The notes under the pieces were generated by a model. It saw only the letters and a program-made list of their open reading frames with translations, made no database searches and had not been told where the DNA came from. Source: Ancylobacter sp. SL191 (GTDB taxonomy: Bacteria; Pseudomonadota; Alphaproteobacteria; Rhizobiales; Xanthobacteraceae). Taken from it: 64,000 bases of DNA. The translations under genes were made by a program, and so were the position numbers. This document shows, piece by piece, positions 54,021 to 63,189 of the stretch (position 1 is the stretch's first letter; each line of letters opens with the position of its first letter). The stretch is from contig NZ_CP113056.1 in NCBI RefSeq assembly GCF_026625645.1, positions 2,083,001 to 2,147,000 of the forward strand, written 5' to 3'.

Positions 54021-55127
54021 TCAGACGTCCCGCGTGTCGAAGTCGATGCGCGGATCGACCCAGGTGTAGGTGAGGTCGGAGATGAGGTTCACCAGGAGGC
54101 CCACCAACGAGAAGATGTAGAGATTGGCGAACACCACGGGGTAATCGCGGTTCAGCACGCTCTCGAAGCCGAGCAGGCCCAGCCCGTCGAGCGAGAAGAT
54201 GGTCTCGATCAGCAGCGATCCCGTGAAGAAGGCGGAGATGAAGGCGCCGGGGAAGCCGGCAATGATGATGAGCATCGCGTTGCGGAACACATGGCGGTAG
54301 AGTACCGCCCGCTCCGACAGCCCCTTCATGCGGGCGGTGACCACATACTGCTTCCGGATCTCGTCGAGGAAGGAGTTCTTGGTGAGCAGCGTCATGGTGG
54401 CGAAGGCGCCGAGCACCATGGAGATGATGGGGAGAGCCAGGTGCCAGAAATAATCGACGATCTTGGCACTGAGGGAGAGCTGTTCCCAATTGTCGGAGGT
54501 CAAACCGCGCAAGGGGAACCAGGAGAAGAAGGAGCCGCCGGCGAACAGGATGATCAGCAGGATGGCGAACAGGAAGCTCGGTATGGCGTAGCCGACCACG
54601 ATCACCGCCGAGGTCCACACATCGAAGCGCGAGCCGTCGCGCACGGCTTTCGCGATGCCGAGCGGGATGGAGATGGCGTAGGTGATCAGCATCATCCACA
54701 GGCCGAGCGAGACGGAGACGGCCATCTTCTCGCCGATCAGGTCGATGACCGAGATGTCGCGGAAATAGGAGCGGCCGAAGTCGAAGCGCAGATAGTTCCA
54801 CATCATCAGGCCGAAGCGCTCATAGGCCGGCTTGTCGAAGCCGAACTGCTTCTCCAGCTCCTTGATGAAGGCGGGGTCCAGCCCCTGCGCGCCCCTATAT
54901 TTCGAGGAGACGGGATCGCCGGCCGGCGCGCCCTGCGACATGCCGCCGAAATCGCCGCCGCCGCCGGAAATCCGCGCCGTGGCCGAGGAGCCCTGGCCGG
55001 TGATCTCGGCGATGACGCGCTCCACCGGCCCGCCGGGGGCGAACTGCACGACCGCGAAGGAGATCAGCATGATGCCGATGATGGTCGGCACCATCAGCGC
55101 GAGGCGTCTCACAATATAGGCGAGCAT
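54021..55127 (-). CDS. yejB: Peptide ABC transporter permease YejB-like
   Basis: A 368-aa permease with six main hydrophobic segments. It begins MLAYIVRRLALMVPTIIGIMLI like all DppB/YejB proteins. It includes the inserted Gly-rich loop after PGGPVERV and the EAA loop TARMKGLSERAVLYRHVFRN. It forms the channel with YejE. The gap upstream to the binding protein gene holds a palindromic repeat. Confidence 0.9.
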   Translation of the reverse strand: MLAYIVRRLALMVPTIIGIMLISFAVVQFAPGGPVERVIAEITGQGSSATARISGGGGDFGGMSQGAPAGDPVSSKYRGAQGLDPAFIKELEKQFGFDKPAYERFGLMMWNYLRFDFGRSYFRDISVIDLIGEKMAVSVSLGLWMMLITYAISIPLGIAKAVRDGSRFDVWTSAVIVVGYAIPSFLFAILLIILFAGGSFFSWFPLRGLTSDNWEQLSLSAKIVDYFWHLALPIISMVLGAFATMTLLTKNSFLDEIRKQYVVTARMKGLSERAVLYRHVFRNAMLIIIAGFPGAFISAFFTGSLLIETIFSLDGLGLLGFESVLNRDYPVVFANLYIFSLVGLLVNLISDLTYTWVDPRIDFDTRDV

Positions 55128-55280
55128 TCGGCGCGATGTCCTCCGCGGGGCTCCGGCAGCGCATCAAGGTGGCGGTCGTGCGCTACCGCGTCAACTTAAC
55201 GTCCGTTCATGCGCCTTCGTTGCGCGGGGTGAGGTGGTCCGACGATGGACCCTTGATGCGGGACTGGCCACCCGCGCGCC

Positions 55281-55365
55281 GTCATGGCCGGGCTTGGCCC
55301 GGCCATCCACGCCTTTGACGTGCGGAAGGCAAGTCGTGGATCCCCGGGCCAAGCCCGGGGATGAC
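55281..55365. repeat. Palindromic intergenic repeat (copy R2)
   Basis: An 85-base unit that begins GTCAT and ends ATGAC. It contains two strong stems, GGCCGGGCTTGGCCCGGCC and CCCCGGGCCAAGCCCGGGG, with a matching CCACG/CGTGG inner pair. It lies in the 290-base gap between yejB and the binding-protein gene, where no ORF is supported. It belongs to the class of dispersed repeats common between rhizobial genes. Confidence 0.7.
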
Positions 55366-55417
55366 GGTGTTCTGGGGCGGGGATGGAGACGGTAAGCGCC
55401 CTGCCACGCCATCGCCC

Positions 55418-57388
55418 TCACCCCGCCGTCCGCGCGCGGGAGGACCAGATGTCGGGGATGGCGCGGGCATAGGTCGGGCGGGGGCTCGCCGGCCAGCCGA
55501 ACTCGTCCCAGAAGGCGATGCGGAACTCGGCCGAGTACCAGTGCGGCACCCAGTAGCGGCCCGCGCGCAGGCGCCGGTCGAGCACGCGGCAGGCGGTGCG
55601 TAGCGCCTCGCGGGTGGGGGCGGCGATGACCTGCTCGATCAGGAGGTCGATGACGGGATCGGAGATGCCGGACAGGTTGCTTGAGCCGGGCGTGGCGGCA
55701 GCGCGCGAGCCGAAATAGTTGCGCAGCGACTCGCCGGGCACGGTGGACATGGAATAGCGCCGCACCGTGCTGTCGAAGTCGAACTCGTTCAGCCGGCGCT
55801 GATATTGCGGCCCGTCCACCAGCCGGAAATGGGCCTCGATGCCCAGGAGCTTGAGGTTCTTGATGAAGGGCGCGGTGTGGCGCTCGAGCCCGTTCTCATC
55901 GTCGAGGAACTCGATGGTGAGCCCTTCGCCCGCGGGATTCACCAGCCGCCCGCTTTTGATCTCCCAGCCGGCCTCGCGCAGCAGCTGGGCGCCCTTGCGC
56001 AGCAGCGCGCGGTCCTGGCCCGAACCGTCGGAGACCGGCGGGCTCCAGGGCGGGGCCTTGAGCACGGCGATGTCGGCCGGGGTGAGCTTATCGCCCAGGC
56101 TCTCGATCAGCGCGATCTCCTCCGGCCCGGCGGGGCCTTCCGCCTCGAGGTCGGAATTCTCGAAGAAGGAGCTGGTGCGCCGATAGGCGTCGAACATCAG
56201 GTTCTTGTTGGTCCATTCGAAATCGAAGGCGTAGGACAGCGCCTCGCGCACGCGCGGATCGGAAAACTTCGGGCGGCGGGTGTTGAGGAACCAGCCCTGC
56301 GCCCCCGAGGGCGTGGCGTCCGGCAGGATCGCGCGCTTCACCTTGCCCTCGGTGAAGGCGGGGAAGGTGTAGCCGGTGGCCCAGGAGCGGGCGGTGAATT
56401 CCTGGCGGAACAGATAGGCCTTGGCCTTGAACGCCTCGAAGCCGACCTCGCGGTCGCGGAAATACTCGAAGCGGATGGTGTCGAAATTGTCGGTGCCGAC
56501 ATTCACCGGCAGGTCGGCGCCCCAATAATCCGTCACTCGCTCGAAGGCGATGGTGCGGCCCGGCTCGACCCGGCCGACCTTGTAGGGGCCGGAGCCCAGC
56601 GGGGGCTCGAGCGTGCTCTCCTCGAAGCTCTTCACGCTGTAATAGGCCTTGGAGAAGATCGGCAGCGTGGCGACGAAGAGCGGCACGTCGCGGGCGCGGG
56701 CGGGGGTGAAGCGCACCGCCACCAGATCGGGCGCCTCGGCCTGCGCCCCCTCCATCTCCCGCAGCACCTGCGTGATGACGGGATGGCCCTTGGCCTTCAG
56801 GAGGTTCAGCGAGAAGGCGACATCCTCGGCGGTGAGCGGCGTGCCGTCATGAAAGCGCGCTTGCGGCCGCAGGCGGAAGCGGTAGAGCGTGCCATCGGCG
56901 GAGATGGCGACGCTTTTCGCCACCAGCCCATAGACCGCGTCCGGCTCGTCATTGGCCCTAGCCATCAGCGAATCGAAGGTCAGCTCCATGCCCTGCGCGC
57001 CATCGCCCCGGAGGATATAGGCGTTGAGCGAGTTGAAGGTCTGGAAGGACTGGTTGTAGGCCGCGCTGGGGCCGATCTGCGAGAAGGTGCCGCCCTTGGC
57101 GACCTTCGGGTCGACATAGTCGAAATGGGCGAAATCGGCGGGGTATTTCAGGTCGCCAAAGGCGGAGAGACCGTGGCGCTCCGCGTCGGGCGCGGCGCCA
57201 GTGGCCGGCGCCGCCACTGGGGCCTCGGGGGACGTCTGCGCGACGCCGCGCCGGGGCAGGGCAAAGGCCGCGCCGGCGCCGGCGGCGAGCGTCAGGACAG
57301 TGCGGCGGGAGAGGGTGCCCGGCGCCTCACCTCTCCTCGTGGGGGAGAGGTCGGCGGCGTGCGGGTCGACATCCGCGCTCTGGCGCAT
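55418..57388 (-). CDS. yejA: Extracellular solute-binding protein, YejA/family 5 (second of tandem pair)
   Basis: A 656-aa oligopeptide-type binding protein. The N-terminus has a twin-arginine motif (SRRTVLTLAAGAGAAFALP) and cleavage region near GVAQT. The mature protein has HGLSAFGDLKYPADFAHFDYV and DPKVAKGG, the usual YejA start, and PDYWG-like VTDYWGADLPVNVG. I take the ATG at 57388, although no strong ribosome site is seen. The frame is open upstream through a dispersed repeat and a duplicated Tat motif. It lies between the other binding-protein gene and yejB in the same direction. Confidence 0.85.
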   Translation of the reverse strand: MRQSADVDPHAADLSPTRRGEAPGTLSRRTVLTLAAGAGAAFALPRRGVAQTSPEAPVAAPATGAAPDAERHGLSAFGDLKYPADFAHFDYVDPKVAKGGTFSQIGPSAAYNQSFQTFNSLNAYILRGDGAQGMELTFDSLMARANDEPDAVYGLVAKSVAISADGTLYRFRLRPQARFHDGTPLTAEDVAFSLNLLKAKGHPVITQVLREMEGAQAEAPDLVAVRFTPARARDVPLFVATLPIFSKAYYSVKSFEESTLEPPLGSGPYKVGRVEPGRTIAFERVTDYWGADLPVNVGTDNFDTIRFEYFRDREVGFEAFKAKAYLFRQEFTARSWATGYTFPAFTEGKVKRAILPDATPSGAQGWFLNTRRPKFSDPRVREALSYAFDFEWTNKNLMFDAYRRTSSFFENSDLEAEGPAGPEEIALIESLGDKLTPADIAVLKAPPWSPPVSDGSGQDRALLRKGAQLLREAGWEIKSGRLVNPAGEGLTIEFLDDENGLERHTAPFIKNLKLLGIEAHFRLVDGPQYQRRLNEFDFDSTVRRYSMSTVPGESLRNYFGSRAAATPGSSNLSGISDPVIDLLIEQVIAAPTREALRTACRVLDRRLRAGRYWVPHWYSAEFRIAFWDEFGWPASPRPTYARAIPDIWSSRARTAG

Positions 57389-57422
57389 TGCATCTATCAG
57401 GACAGAGCGGCGGGAGAGGGTG
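57292..57422. repeat. 26-bp in-frame direct repeat in the leader region of the binding-protein gene
   Basis: 57292-57317 and 57397-57422 are identical except for one base. On the minus strand they encode TLSRRTVL and TLSRRSVL, that is, two Tat-like motifs 35 codons apart in the same frame. The DNA between them contains a CTCTCC...GGAGAG palindrome, hinting that a repeat element inserted or was copied into the 5' end of this gene. Confidence 0.6.
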
Positions 57423-57427
57423 TGTCC

Positions 57428-57530
57428 GTCATCCCGGACGGCCGGAACGGCCGAGCCGGGATCGCGTGCCGGCGTGGCCGGATGCGGGTGACGATCCCGG
57501 CTCGAAGGCTTCGCCTCCGGCCGGGATGAC
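57428..57530. repeat. Palindromic intergenic repeat (copy R3)
   Basis: A 103-base unit from GTCATCCCGGACGGCCG to CCGGCCGGGATGAC, with an internal GAGCCGGGATCGCGTGCCGG segment. It closely resembles copy R4 at 62.1 kb in ends, length and core, and lies between the two binding-protein genes. Confidence 0.75.
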
Positions 57531-57558
57531 GGTGAACCGAACTCCATCTCCCGCCCGC

Positions 57559-59505
57559 TCACCGGGCGCCCCCGGTCTTGGCGGCTTTCTCCGCGTCCCA
57601 CCACCAGATGTCGGGGAAGGCGAAGGAATAGTCCGGCAGCTTGTCGGGGTGGCCGAAGCGGTTCCAGCGGGCGGTGCGGATGTTCGGGTAGTTCCAGCTC
57701 GGCACCACATAGTCATGCGCCAGCAGCACGCGGTCGAGGGCGCGGGTGGCGGCGACGAGTTCGGCGCGGTCGCGGGCGTAGATCACCTTCTCGATCAGCG
57801 CGTCGATGCCCGCGTCCTTGATGCCGGCATAGTTGCTGGAGCCTTCCTGATCGGCGGCGGCCGAGCCCCAGAAATCGCGCTGCTCATTGCCCGGCGAGAG
57901 CGACTGGCCCCAGCCGGTGATGATCATGTCGAAGTCGCGGGCGCGCAGGCGGTTGATATATTGCGAGGTGTCGACCTGCCGGACATTCACCGTCATGCCG
58001 AGCCGCTCCAGCGAGGGCTTGTAATAGAGCGCGACGCGCTCGAAGGCCGGGTTGGCGATGAGGATCTCCAGCGTGAAGGGCTCGCCCTTGGCGTTGACCA
58101 GCTTGCCGCCCTTCACCTCATAGCCGGCCTGGCGCAGGAGGTTTGCCGCCTCGCGCAGATTGCCGCGGCGCAGGCCCTCGCTCCAGCCTTCCGGGTTGGT
58201 GTAGGGCGTGGTGAAGACGCTGGCCGGGATCTTGTCCTTCACGCTCTCCAGTATCGCCAGTTCCTGGCCCTGCGGCAGGCCGGAGGAGGCCAGTTCGGTG
58301 TTCTGGAAATAGGAGGAGGTGCGCTTGTACTGGCCGAAGAACAGCGTGCGGTTCATGCCGTCGAAATCGAGGGCGAGGTTCAGCGCCCGGCGCACCCGCT
58401 GGTCCTGAAACTTCTCGCGGCGGAGGTTCGGAATGAAGGCCTGCATCGAGCCGGAGGCGCGGTTGGGGAATTCCTCCAGCACCACGCGGCCCTCCTTCAC
58501 CGCCGGGAAGTCATAGGCGGTTGCCCAGTCCTTGGCCGAGGTCTCGACGCGGAAATCATACTGGTCGCCCTTGAAGGCCTCCAGCTCCACCGTGCCGTCG
58601 CGGAAATACTCGTAGCGCTGCTCGGCGAAATTATTGGTGCCGATATTCACCGGCAGATCCTTGCCCCAATAGTCCGGCACCCGCTCGAAGGAGATGGAGC
58701 GGCCGGGGGTCACCTGCTTGACCTTGTAGGGGCCGGAGCCGAGCGGGATTTCCAGCGTGCCCTGGCTGATGTCGCGCGGCTTGCCGGAGGCGTCATTCGC
58801 CGTCCACCAGTGCTTGGGCAGAATGCGGAGCTGGCCGACGATCTGCGGCAGCTCGCGATTGCCGGTCTGGTCGAAGGTGAAGGTCACCTCGCGCTCGCCG
58901 GTGACGGCGGCGCCCTTCACATGGCTGTAGTAATAGCCCATGCGCGGGTTGTTCTTGGTCATCTGCTCGAAGGACCAGACAACGTCCTCGGCGGTCACCG
59001 GCTGGCCGTCATGCCATTTGGCCTCCGGGCGCAGGCGGTAGGTGACGGAGGAGAAGTCCGCCGGGTAGCTCACCGCCTCGGCGAGCAGGCCATATTCGGT
59101 CGCCACCTCGTCGGAGGCGGGGGCCATCAGCGTGTCGTAGATGAGCTGGAGGCCGGAGGCGGGCGTGCCGCGGGCGATGAGGTCGTTCAGCGAATCGAAG
59201 GTGCCGTCGACCGAGAGGCGCAGCAGCCCGCCCTTGGGCGCGTCCGGGTTCACATAGTCGAAATGGGCGAAGCCCGGCTTGTATTTCGGCTCGCCGAGCA
59301 AGGAGAGGCCGTGGCGCCATTCCTTCGCCGGCGCCGCCGCGGGGGTCGCTGCTGGGGTCGCGGCCGGGCTAGCCTCCTGCGCGCCGGCCGGGCCGGTCAC
59401 AGCGAGGCCGAGAAGCGCGGCGCCTCCGCACAGGGCCGCCAGCATGTGCCGGCGCGAGGCCATCAGCCGGACGGGGGCGGGGGAACAGGCGGAACGGCTC
59501 GTCAT
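57559..59505 (-). CDS. Extracellular solute-binding protein, YejA/family 5 (first of tandem pair)
   Basis: A 648-aa binding protein. The ATG at 59505 has AAGGA eight bases upstream. The leader contains RLMASRRHMLAALCGGAALLGLAV and ends near AGAQE, followed by Ala/Pro/Thr repeats. The mature part has HGLSLLGEPKYKPGFAHFDYV and VPDYWGKDLPVNIG. It is clearly a paralogue of the next gene. It is the first gene of the yej-type operon and would deliver oligopeptides to YejBEF. Confidence 0.87.
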   Translation of the reverse strand: MTSRSACSPAPVRLMASRRHMLAALCGGAALLGLAVTGPAGAQEASPAATPAATPAAAPAKEWRHGLSLLGEPKYKPGFAHFDYVNPDAPKGGLLRLSVDGTFDSLNDLIARGTPASGLQLIYDTLMAPASDEVATEYGLLAEAVSYPADFSSVTYRLRPEAKWHDGQPVTAEDVVWSFEQMTKNNPRMGYYYSHVKGAAVTGEREVTFTFDQTGNRELPQIVGQLRILPKHWWTANDASGKPRDISQGTLEIPLGSGPYKVKQVTPGRSISFERVPDYWGKDLPVNIGTNNFAEQRYEYFRDGTVELEAFKGDQYDFRVETSAKDWATAYDFPAVKEGRVVLEEFPNRASGSMQAFIPNLRREKFQDQRVRRALNLALDFDGMNRTLFFGQYKRTSSYFQNTELASSGLPQGQELAILESVKDKIPASVFTTPYTNPEGWSEGLRRGNLREAANLLRQAGYEVKGGKLVNAKGEPFTLEILIANPAFERVALYYKPSLERLGMTVNVRQVDTSQYINRLRARDFDMIITGWGQSLSPGNEQRDFWGSAAADQEGSSNYAGIKDAGIDALIEKVIYARDRAELVAATRALDRVLLAHDYVVPSWNYPNIRTARWNRFGHPDKLPDYSFAFPDIWWWDAEKAAKTGGAR

Positions 59506-59656
59506 GCACACATCCTTCTCAGGCCACGCTTCTTGGACGCCGCGTCTCACATCACGCGTCGTGCGGCACGGCACCGGACGCGCGCAGCCGCGCAGCATCC
59601 CCGGCGCGCCGCGCCGTGTCGCGGGGATTATGGACCGTTACGTCATGAAAAGAATA

Positions 59657-59684
59657 AGGCCGGGGCGCAAAGCGCCGCCGGCCT
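59657..59684 (-). terminator. Hairpin with T-rich tail after cytochrome c gene
   Basis: AGGCCGG-GGCGC-AAA-GCGCC-G-CCGGCCT forms a long stem with one bulge. On the minus strand it is followed by TTATTCTTTTC, a convincing intrinsic terminator downstream of the cytochrome gene. Confidence 0.65.
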
Positions 59685-59712
59685 GACGGAATCGTGAAAG
59701 TTTTGAAGCAAC

Positions 59713-59730
59713 GGGCGGCGTCGGCCGCCC
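59713..59730 (-). terminator. Second hairpin after cytochrome c gene
   Basis: A perfect stem, GGGCGGC (59713-59719) with GCCGCCC (59724-59730), has a 4-base loop and starts about 20 bases after the minus-strand cytochrome stop. It may act with the T-tailed hairpin further on. Confidence 0.5.
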
Positions 59731-59749
59731 GGCTTTATTGGCTGGCCAA

Positions 59750-60289
59750 TCAGGGCGCCGGCAGCGGCTGCGGGCTGTGCGACAGGCTGTTGAGATAGAC
59801 CAGCAGGTCGGCGCGCTCGGTTTCCTTGGCGATGCCGGCGAAGCCCATGGCGGTGCCGGGAATGTCTGCCTTCGGGTTCTTGATGAAGGCGTTCAGCTCG
59901 TCGAAGGTCCAGTTGCCACCATGCGCCTTCAGCGCGGCGGAATAGGCAAAGCCTTCCGCGCTGGCGATCGGGCGACCGACAATGCCGTAGAGATCCGGGC
60001 CGACCTTGGCGCCGGCGCCTTCGACGAAATTGTGGCAAGCGGCGCACTTCTTGGCGACGGCGGCGCCCTTCTCGACGCTCGCGGCGCCAAGCAGCTGGGC
60101 GATCGGCACGTCAGCCGGGGCGGCGGCCTGCGCCTCGCCCGAGGCGGCTTCCTGGACAGCAATCTCGTAGCCGGGCTTCTCCGGCGCGTGGCTGGAGAAC
60201 AATATGTCGGAGAACACGTTCAGCCCCAGCGTGAAGGTCAGCACGCCGAGCACGGCTCCCGCAATCTTGTTCAGCTCGAAGCTGTCCAT
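59750..60289 (-). CDS. Membrane-anchored cytochrome c (CycM-like)
   Basis: A 179-aa class I cytochrome c. It starts MDSFELNKIAGAVLGVLTFTLGLNVF, an uncleaved N-terminal anchor typical of rhizobial CycM/c552. A linker follows, then CAACH heme attachment (about residues 90-94) and the axial Met in GTAMGF. ATGs at 60298 and 60313 are alternatives, but family proteins begin at MDSF. It would carry electrons from the bc1 complex to the terminal oxidase. It is divergent from kdsB, a known rhizobial arrangement. Confidence 0.9.
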   Translation of the reverse strand: MDSFELNKIAGAVLGVLTFTLGLNVFSDILFSSHAPEKPGYEIAVQEAASGEAQAAAPADVPIAQLLGAASVEKGAAVAKKCAACHNFVEGAGAKVGPDLYGIVGRPIASAEGFAYSAALKAHGGNWTFDELNAFIKNPKADIPGTAMGFAGIAKETERADLLVYLNSLSHSPQPLPAP

Positions 60290-60507
60290 TTGAAACATTC
60301 GCTCCCTAAACACGGTGCGGCCCCTTCCCGAAGGTCCACCGCACCCCGCACGCAGTTTAGCAGCCGTCTGAAACAGCCGCCAATGCCGCGGCGGAACTAA
60401 TCATTTTGACGGTTGCCGTGCAACCCGTATAAGCGCGCCGCGGTTGCTACGTTTCGCCACGAGGGGCGGGGCCGACCGGCCGCGGTTCCGTAGCGAAGGC
60501 CCGCCCA

Positions 60508-61272
60508 ATGTCCGCTCAGGACGTCCTTATTCTCATTCCAGCCCGCATGGCCTCGACAAGGCTGCCCGGCAAGCCGCTCGCCGATGTCGGCGGCCGCCCG
60601 ATGATCGTCGAAGTGGCGCGGCGTTCCGCCGCGGCAGGTATCGGCCGCGTTGTGGTCGCCACCGACGATGCGGCGGTGTTCGCGGCGGTGGATGCCGCCG
60701 GATTCGCGGTGGTGATGACCCGCGCCGACCACGCCTCGGGCTCGGACCGAATCTTCGAGGCGCTCACCGCCATCGACCCCGAGGGCCGGGTCGGCCGCAT
60801 CGTCAATGTGCAGGGCGACCTGCCGACCATCGACCCGGCGCTGATCCGCGCGGCGGTGGACCTGCTTGACGACGACGCCGTCGATATCGGCACGCTGACC
60901 GCCGAGATTACCGACCCGCATGAGCGCACCAACCCGAATGTGGTGAAGGTGGTCGGCAGCGCGCTGACCCCTGACCGGCTGCGCGCGCTCTATTTCACCC
61001 GCGCCACCGCCCCTCATGGCGAGGGCCCGCTGTTCCATCATATCGGCCTCTACGCCTATCGCCGCGCCGCGCTGGAGCGCTTCGTCGCCCTGCCGCCCTC
61101 GCCGCTGGAAAGCCGCGAGAAGCTGGAGCAGCTGCGCGCGCTGGAGGCCGGCATGCGCATCGATGTCGCCATCGTCGACACGGTGCCGCTCGGCGTCGAT
61201 ACGCCGGAGGATCTCGTCAAGGCGCGCGAGCTCATCGCGCGCGAGGACGCCAATCAGGGACGTGCATCATGA
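60508..61272 (+). CDS. kdsB: 3-deoxy-manno-octulosonate cytidylyltransferase (CMP-Kdo synthetase)
   Basis: A 254-aa enzyme of standard length. [21 protein letters not shown] is the KdsB signature. HASGSDRI and [12 protein letters not shown] are substrate and metal sites, and [17 protein letters not shown] occurs near the C-terminus. It activates Kdo with CTP for LPS inner core synthesis. Its stop overlaps the pheA start by four bases. Confidence 0.96.
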   Translation: MSAQDVLILIPARMASTRLPGKPLADVGGRPMIVEVARRSAAAGIGRVVVATDDAAVFAAVDAAGFAVVMTRADHASGSDRIFEALTAIDPEGRVGRIVNVQGDLPTIDPALIRAAVDLLDDDAVDIGTLTAEITDPHERTNPNVVKVVGSALTPDRLRALYFTRATAPHGEGPLFHHIGLYAYRRAALERFVALPPSPLESREKLEQLRALEAGMRIDVAIVDTVPLGVDTPEDLVKARELIAREDANQGRAS

Positions 61273-62126
61273 GCCTGCGCCGCACCGTCGTGTTCCAGGG
61301 GGAGCCCGGCGCCAATTCGCACATCGCCTGCCGCGAGGTTTTCCCGGACCATGAGGCGGTGCCCTGCGCCACCTTCGAGGACGCCTTCGCCGCGCTGCAG
61401 AATGGCGAGGCCGATCTCGGCATGATCCCGATCGAGAATTCGGTCGCCGGGCGCGTGGCTGACATCCACCATCTGATGCCGACCTCGGGCCTCACCATCA
61501 TCGGCGAGTTTTTCCTGCCGCTGTCGCACCAGCTCATGGCGATTCCCGGCGCATCGCTGGCGACGGTGAAGACGGTGGAGAGCCATGTGATGGCGCTCGG
61601 CCAGTGCCGCAACATCATCCGCAAGCTCGGCCTCAAGGCGATCGTCGGCGCCGACACGGCGGGTTCCGCGCGCCTCGTCGCCGAGGCGGGCGACCCGACC
61701 CAGGCCGCCATCGCCTCGCGCCTCGCGGCGGAGATCTACGGGCTCGACATCATCGCCGAGAATATCGAGGACGAGGCGCACAACACCACGCGCTTCATCA
61801 TCCTCGCCAAGGACGGCGAATGGGCCCCGGCGGGTAACGGGCCGACCGTGACCACCTTCGTGTTCCGCGTGCGTAACGTGCCGGCGGCGCTCTACAAGGC
61901 GATGGGCGGCTTCGCCACCAATGGCGTGAACATGACCAAGCTGGAATCCTACCAGATGGACGGCAAGTTCTTCGCCACGCAGTTCTATGCCGACGTGGTC
62001 GGCCACCCCGACGACGCCTCGGTGAAGCTCGCTCTGGAAGAACTCGCCTTCTTCTCCAAGGAACTGCGTATCCTCGGCGTCTACCCCGCCCACCCCTACC
62101 GCATCGCCCTGAGCGCGGCGGAGTAG
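61269..62126 (+). CDS. pheA: Prephenate dehydratase
   Basis: A 285-aa monofunctional prephenate dehydratase. [21 protein letters not shown] and [18 protein letters not shown] are catalytic-domain motifs, and HNTTRFIIL holds the conserved Thr-Arg-Phe. An ACT regulatory domain starts near residue 195 ([20 protein letters not shown]) with [11 protein letters not shown]. It converts prephenate to phenylpyruvate for phenylalanine synthesis, with feedback control by Phe expected from the ACT domain. It is coupled to kdsB. Confidence 0.95.
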   Translation: MSLRRTVVFQGEPGANSHIACREVFPDHEAVPCATFEDAFAALQNGEADLGMIPIENSVAGRVADIHHLMPTSGLTIIGEFFLPLSHQLMAIPGASLATVKTVESHVMALGQCRNIIRKLGLKAIVGADTAGSARLVAEAGDPTQAAIASRLAAEIYGLDIIAENIEDEAHNTTRFIILAKDGEWAPAGNGPTVTTFVFRVRNVPAALYKAMGGFATNGVNMTKLESYQMDGKFFATQFYADVVGHPDDASVKLALEELAFFSKELRILGVYPAHPYRIALSAAE

Positions 62127-62144
62127 GGGGCGCCTTCCGCCGCC

Positions 62145-62252
62145 GTCATCCCGGACGGCCGTCAGGCCGATCCGGGATCGCGTGCCGACGTGGCGGCGGT
62201 CGCCCCAGGAGAATGGCAGCCTATCCCGGCGCAGCGCTCCGGCCGGGATGAC
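62145..62252. repeat. Palindromic intergenic repeat (copy R4)
   Basis: A 108-base unit from GTCATCCCGGACGGCCG to GGCCGGGATGAC, with the internal GATCCGGGATCGCGTGCCG also seen in copy R3. It lies between the convergent pheA and fabI genes and may double as a terminator for both. Confidence 0.75.
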
Positions 62253-62318
62253 GACGTTTTGGATCACGGGCCGGGCAGGGGAGCGCGGCGGATGTCCGCC
62301 CGCGCCCACGCCGCCCCC

Positions 62319-63155
62319 TCACTCCGCCGCGGCTTCGCCGGTGATGCTGGCTTCGGCGTCTTCGATCGCCTTCAGCGCGTCGGGGTGCGGCATGGAGATG
62401 ATGTTGTAGCCGGAATCGACGAAGTGGACCTCGCCGGTCACGCCGCTCGACAGGTCGGAGAGCAAATAGAGCGCGGCGCCGCCGACCTCGTCGATGGTGA
62501 CGGTGCGGCGCAGCGGGGCGTGGCGCTTCTGGTAGTTGAACATCAGCCGCGCATCGGCGATGCCGGCGCCCGCGAGGGTGCGGATCGGGCCGGCGGAGAT
62601 GGCGTTCACGCGGATCGCCTGTGGCCCATAATCGGCCGCGAGGTAGCGCACGCTGGCTTCCAGCGCGGCCTTGGCGACGCCCATCACATTGTAGTTCGGC
62701 ATCACCCGCGTCGAGCCGCCATAGGTCAGCGTGATCAGCGAGCCGCCATTCGGCATGATCGCCGCCGCGCGCTTGGCGAGCTCGGTGAAGGAGAAGCAGG
62801 AGATCACCATGGTGCGGGTGAAATTGGCCCGCGTGGTGTCGGCGTAGCGGCCCTTCAGCTCGTTCTTGTCGGAGAAGCCGATGGCGTGGACGAGGAAGTC
62901 GATGCCGCCCCACTTCTCCTGCAGCGCGGCGAAGGTGGCGTCGACCGAGGCGAGATCCTCGACATCGCAGGCCAGCACCGTGTCCGAGCCGAGGCTCTGG
63001 GCCAGCGGCTTGACGCGGCGCCCGAGCGCCTCGCCCTGATAGGTGAAGGCGAGTTCCGCCCCCTGCGCCGCCAGCGAGCGGGCGATGCCCCACGCGATGG
63101 AGTGGTCGTTCGCGACACCCATGATCAGGCCGCGTTTGCCCTGCATCAGGCTCAT
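62319..63155 (-). CDS. fabI: Enoyl-[acyl-carrier-protein] reductase FabI
   Basis: A 278-aa enzyme of the FabI branch. GLIMGVANDHSIAWGIA is the NADH loop, IDFLVHAIGFSDK follows, and YNVMGVAKAALE is the FabI-type YxxxxxxK active site. The ATG at 63155 has GAAGGA upstream, and the frame is open further without family sequence. It carries out the last reduction of fatty acid elongation. It lies 34 bases downstream of fabB, an arrangement seen in rhizobial fabA-fabB-fabI clusters. Confidence 0.95.
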   Translation of the reverse strand: MSLMQGKRGLIMGVANDHSIAWGIARSLAAQGAELAFTYQGEALGRRVKPLAQSLGSDTVLACDVEDLASVDATFAALQEKWGGIDFLVHAIGFSDKNELKGRYADTTRANFTRTMVISCFSFTELAKRAAAIMPNGGSLITLTYGGSTRVMPNYNVMGVAKAALEASVRYLAADYGPQAIRVNAISAGPIRTLAGAGIADARLMFNYQKRHAPLRRTVTIDEVGGAALYLLSDLSSGVTGEVHFVDSGYNIISMPHPDALKAIEDAEASITGEAAAE

Positions 63156-63189
63156 TCTGGTTCGTCCTTCCACCGCCGCGAGGGTCTGG

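Noticed and set aside
55805..59697. Two long plus-strand frames (574 and 769 codons) opposite the binding proteins
   Set aside because: Shadows of two YejA-like genes; no start context or motifs.
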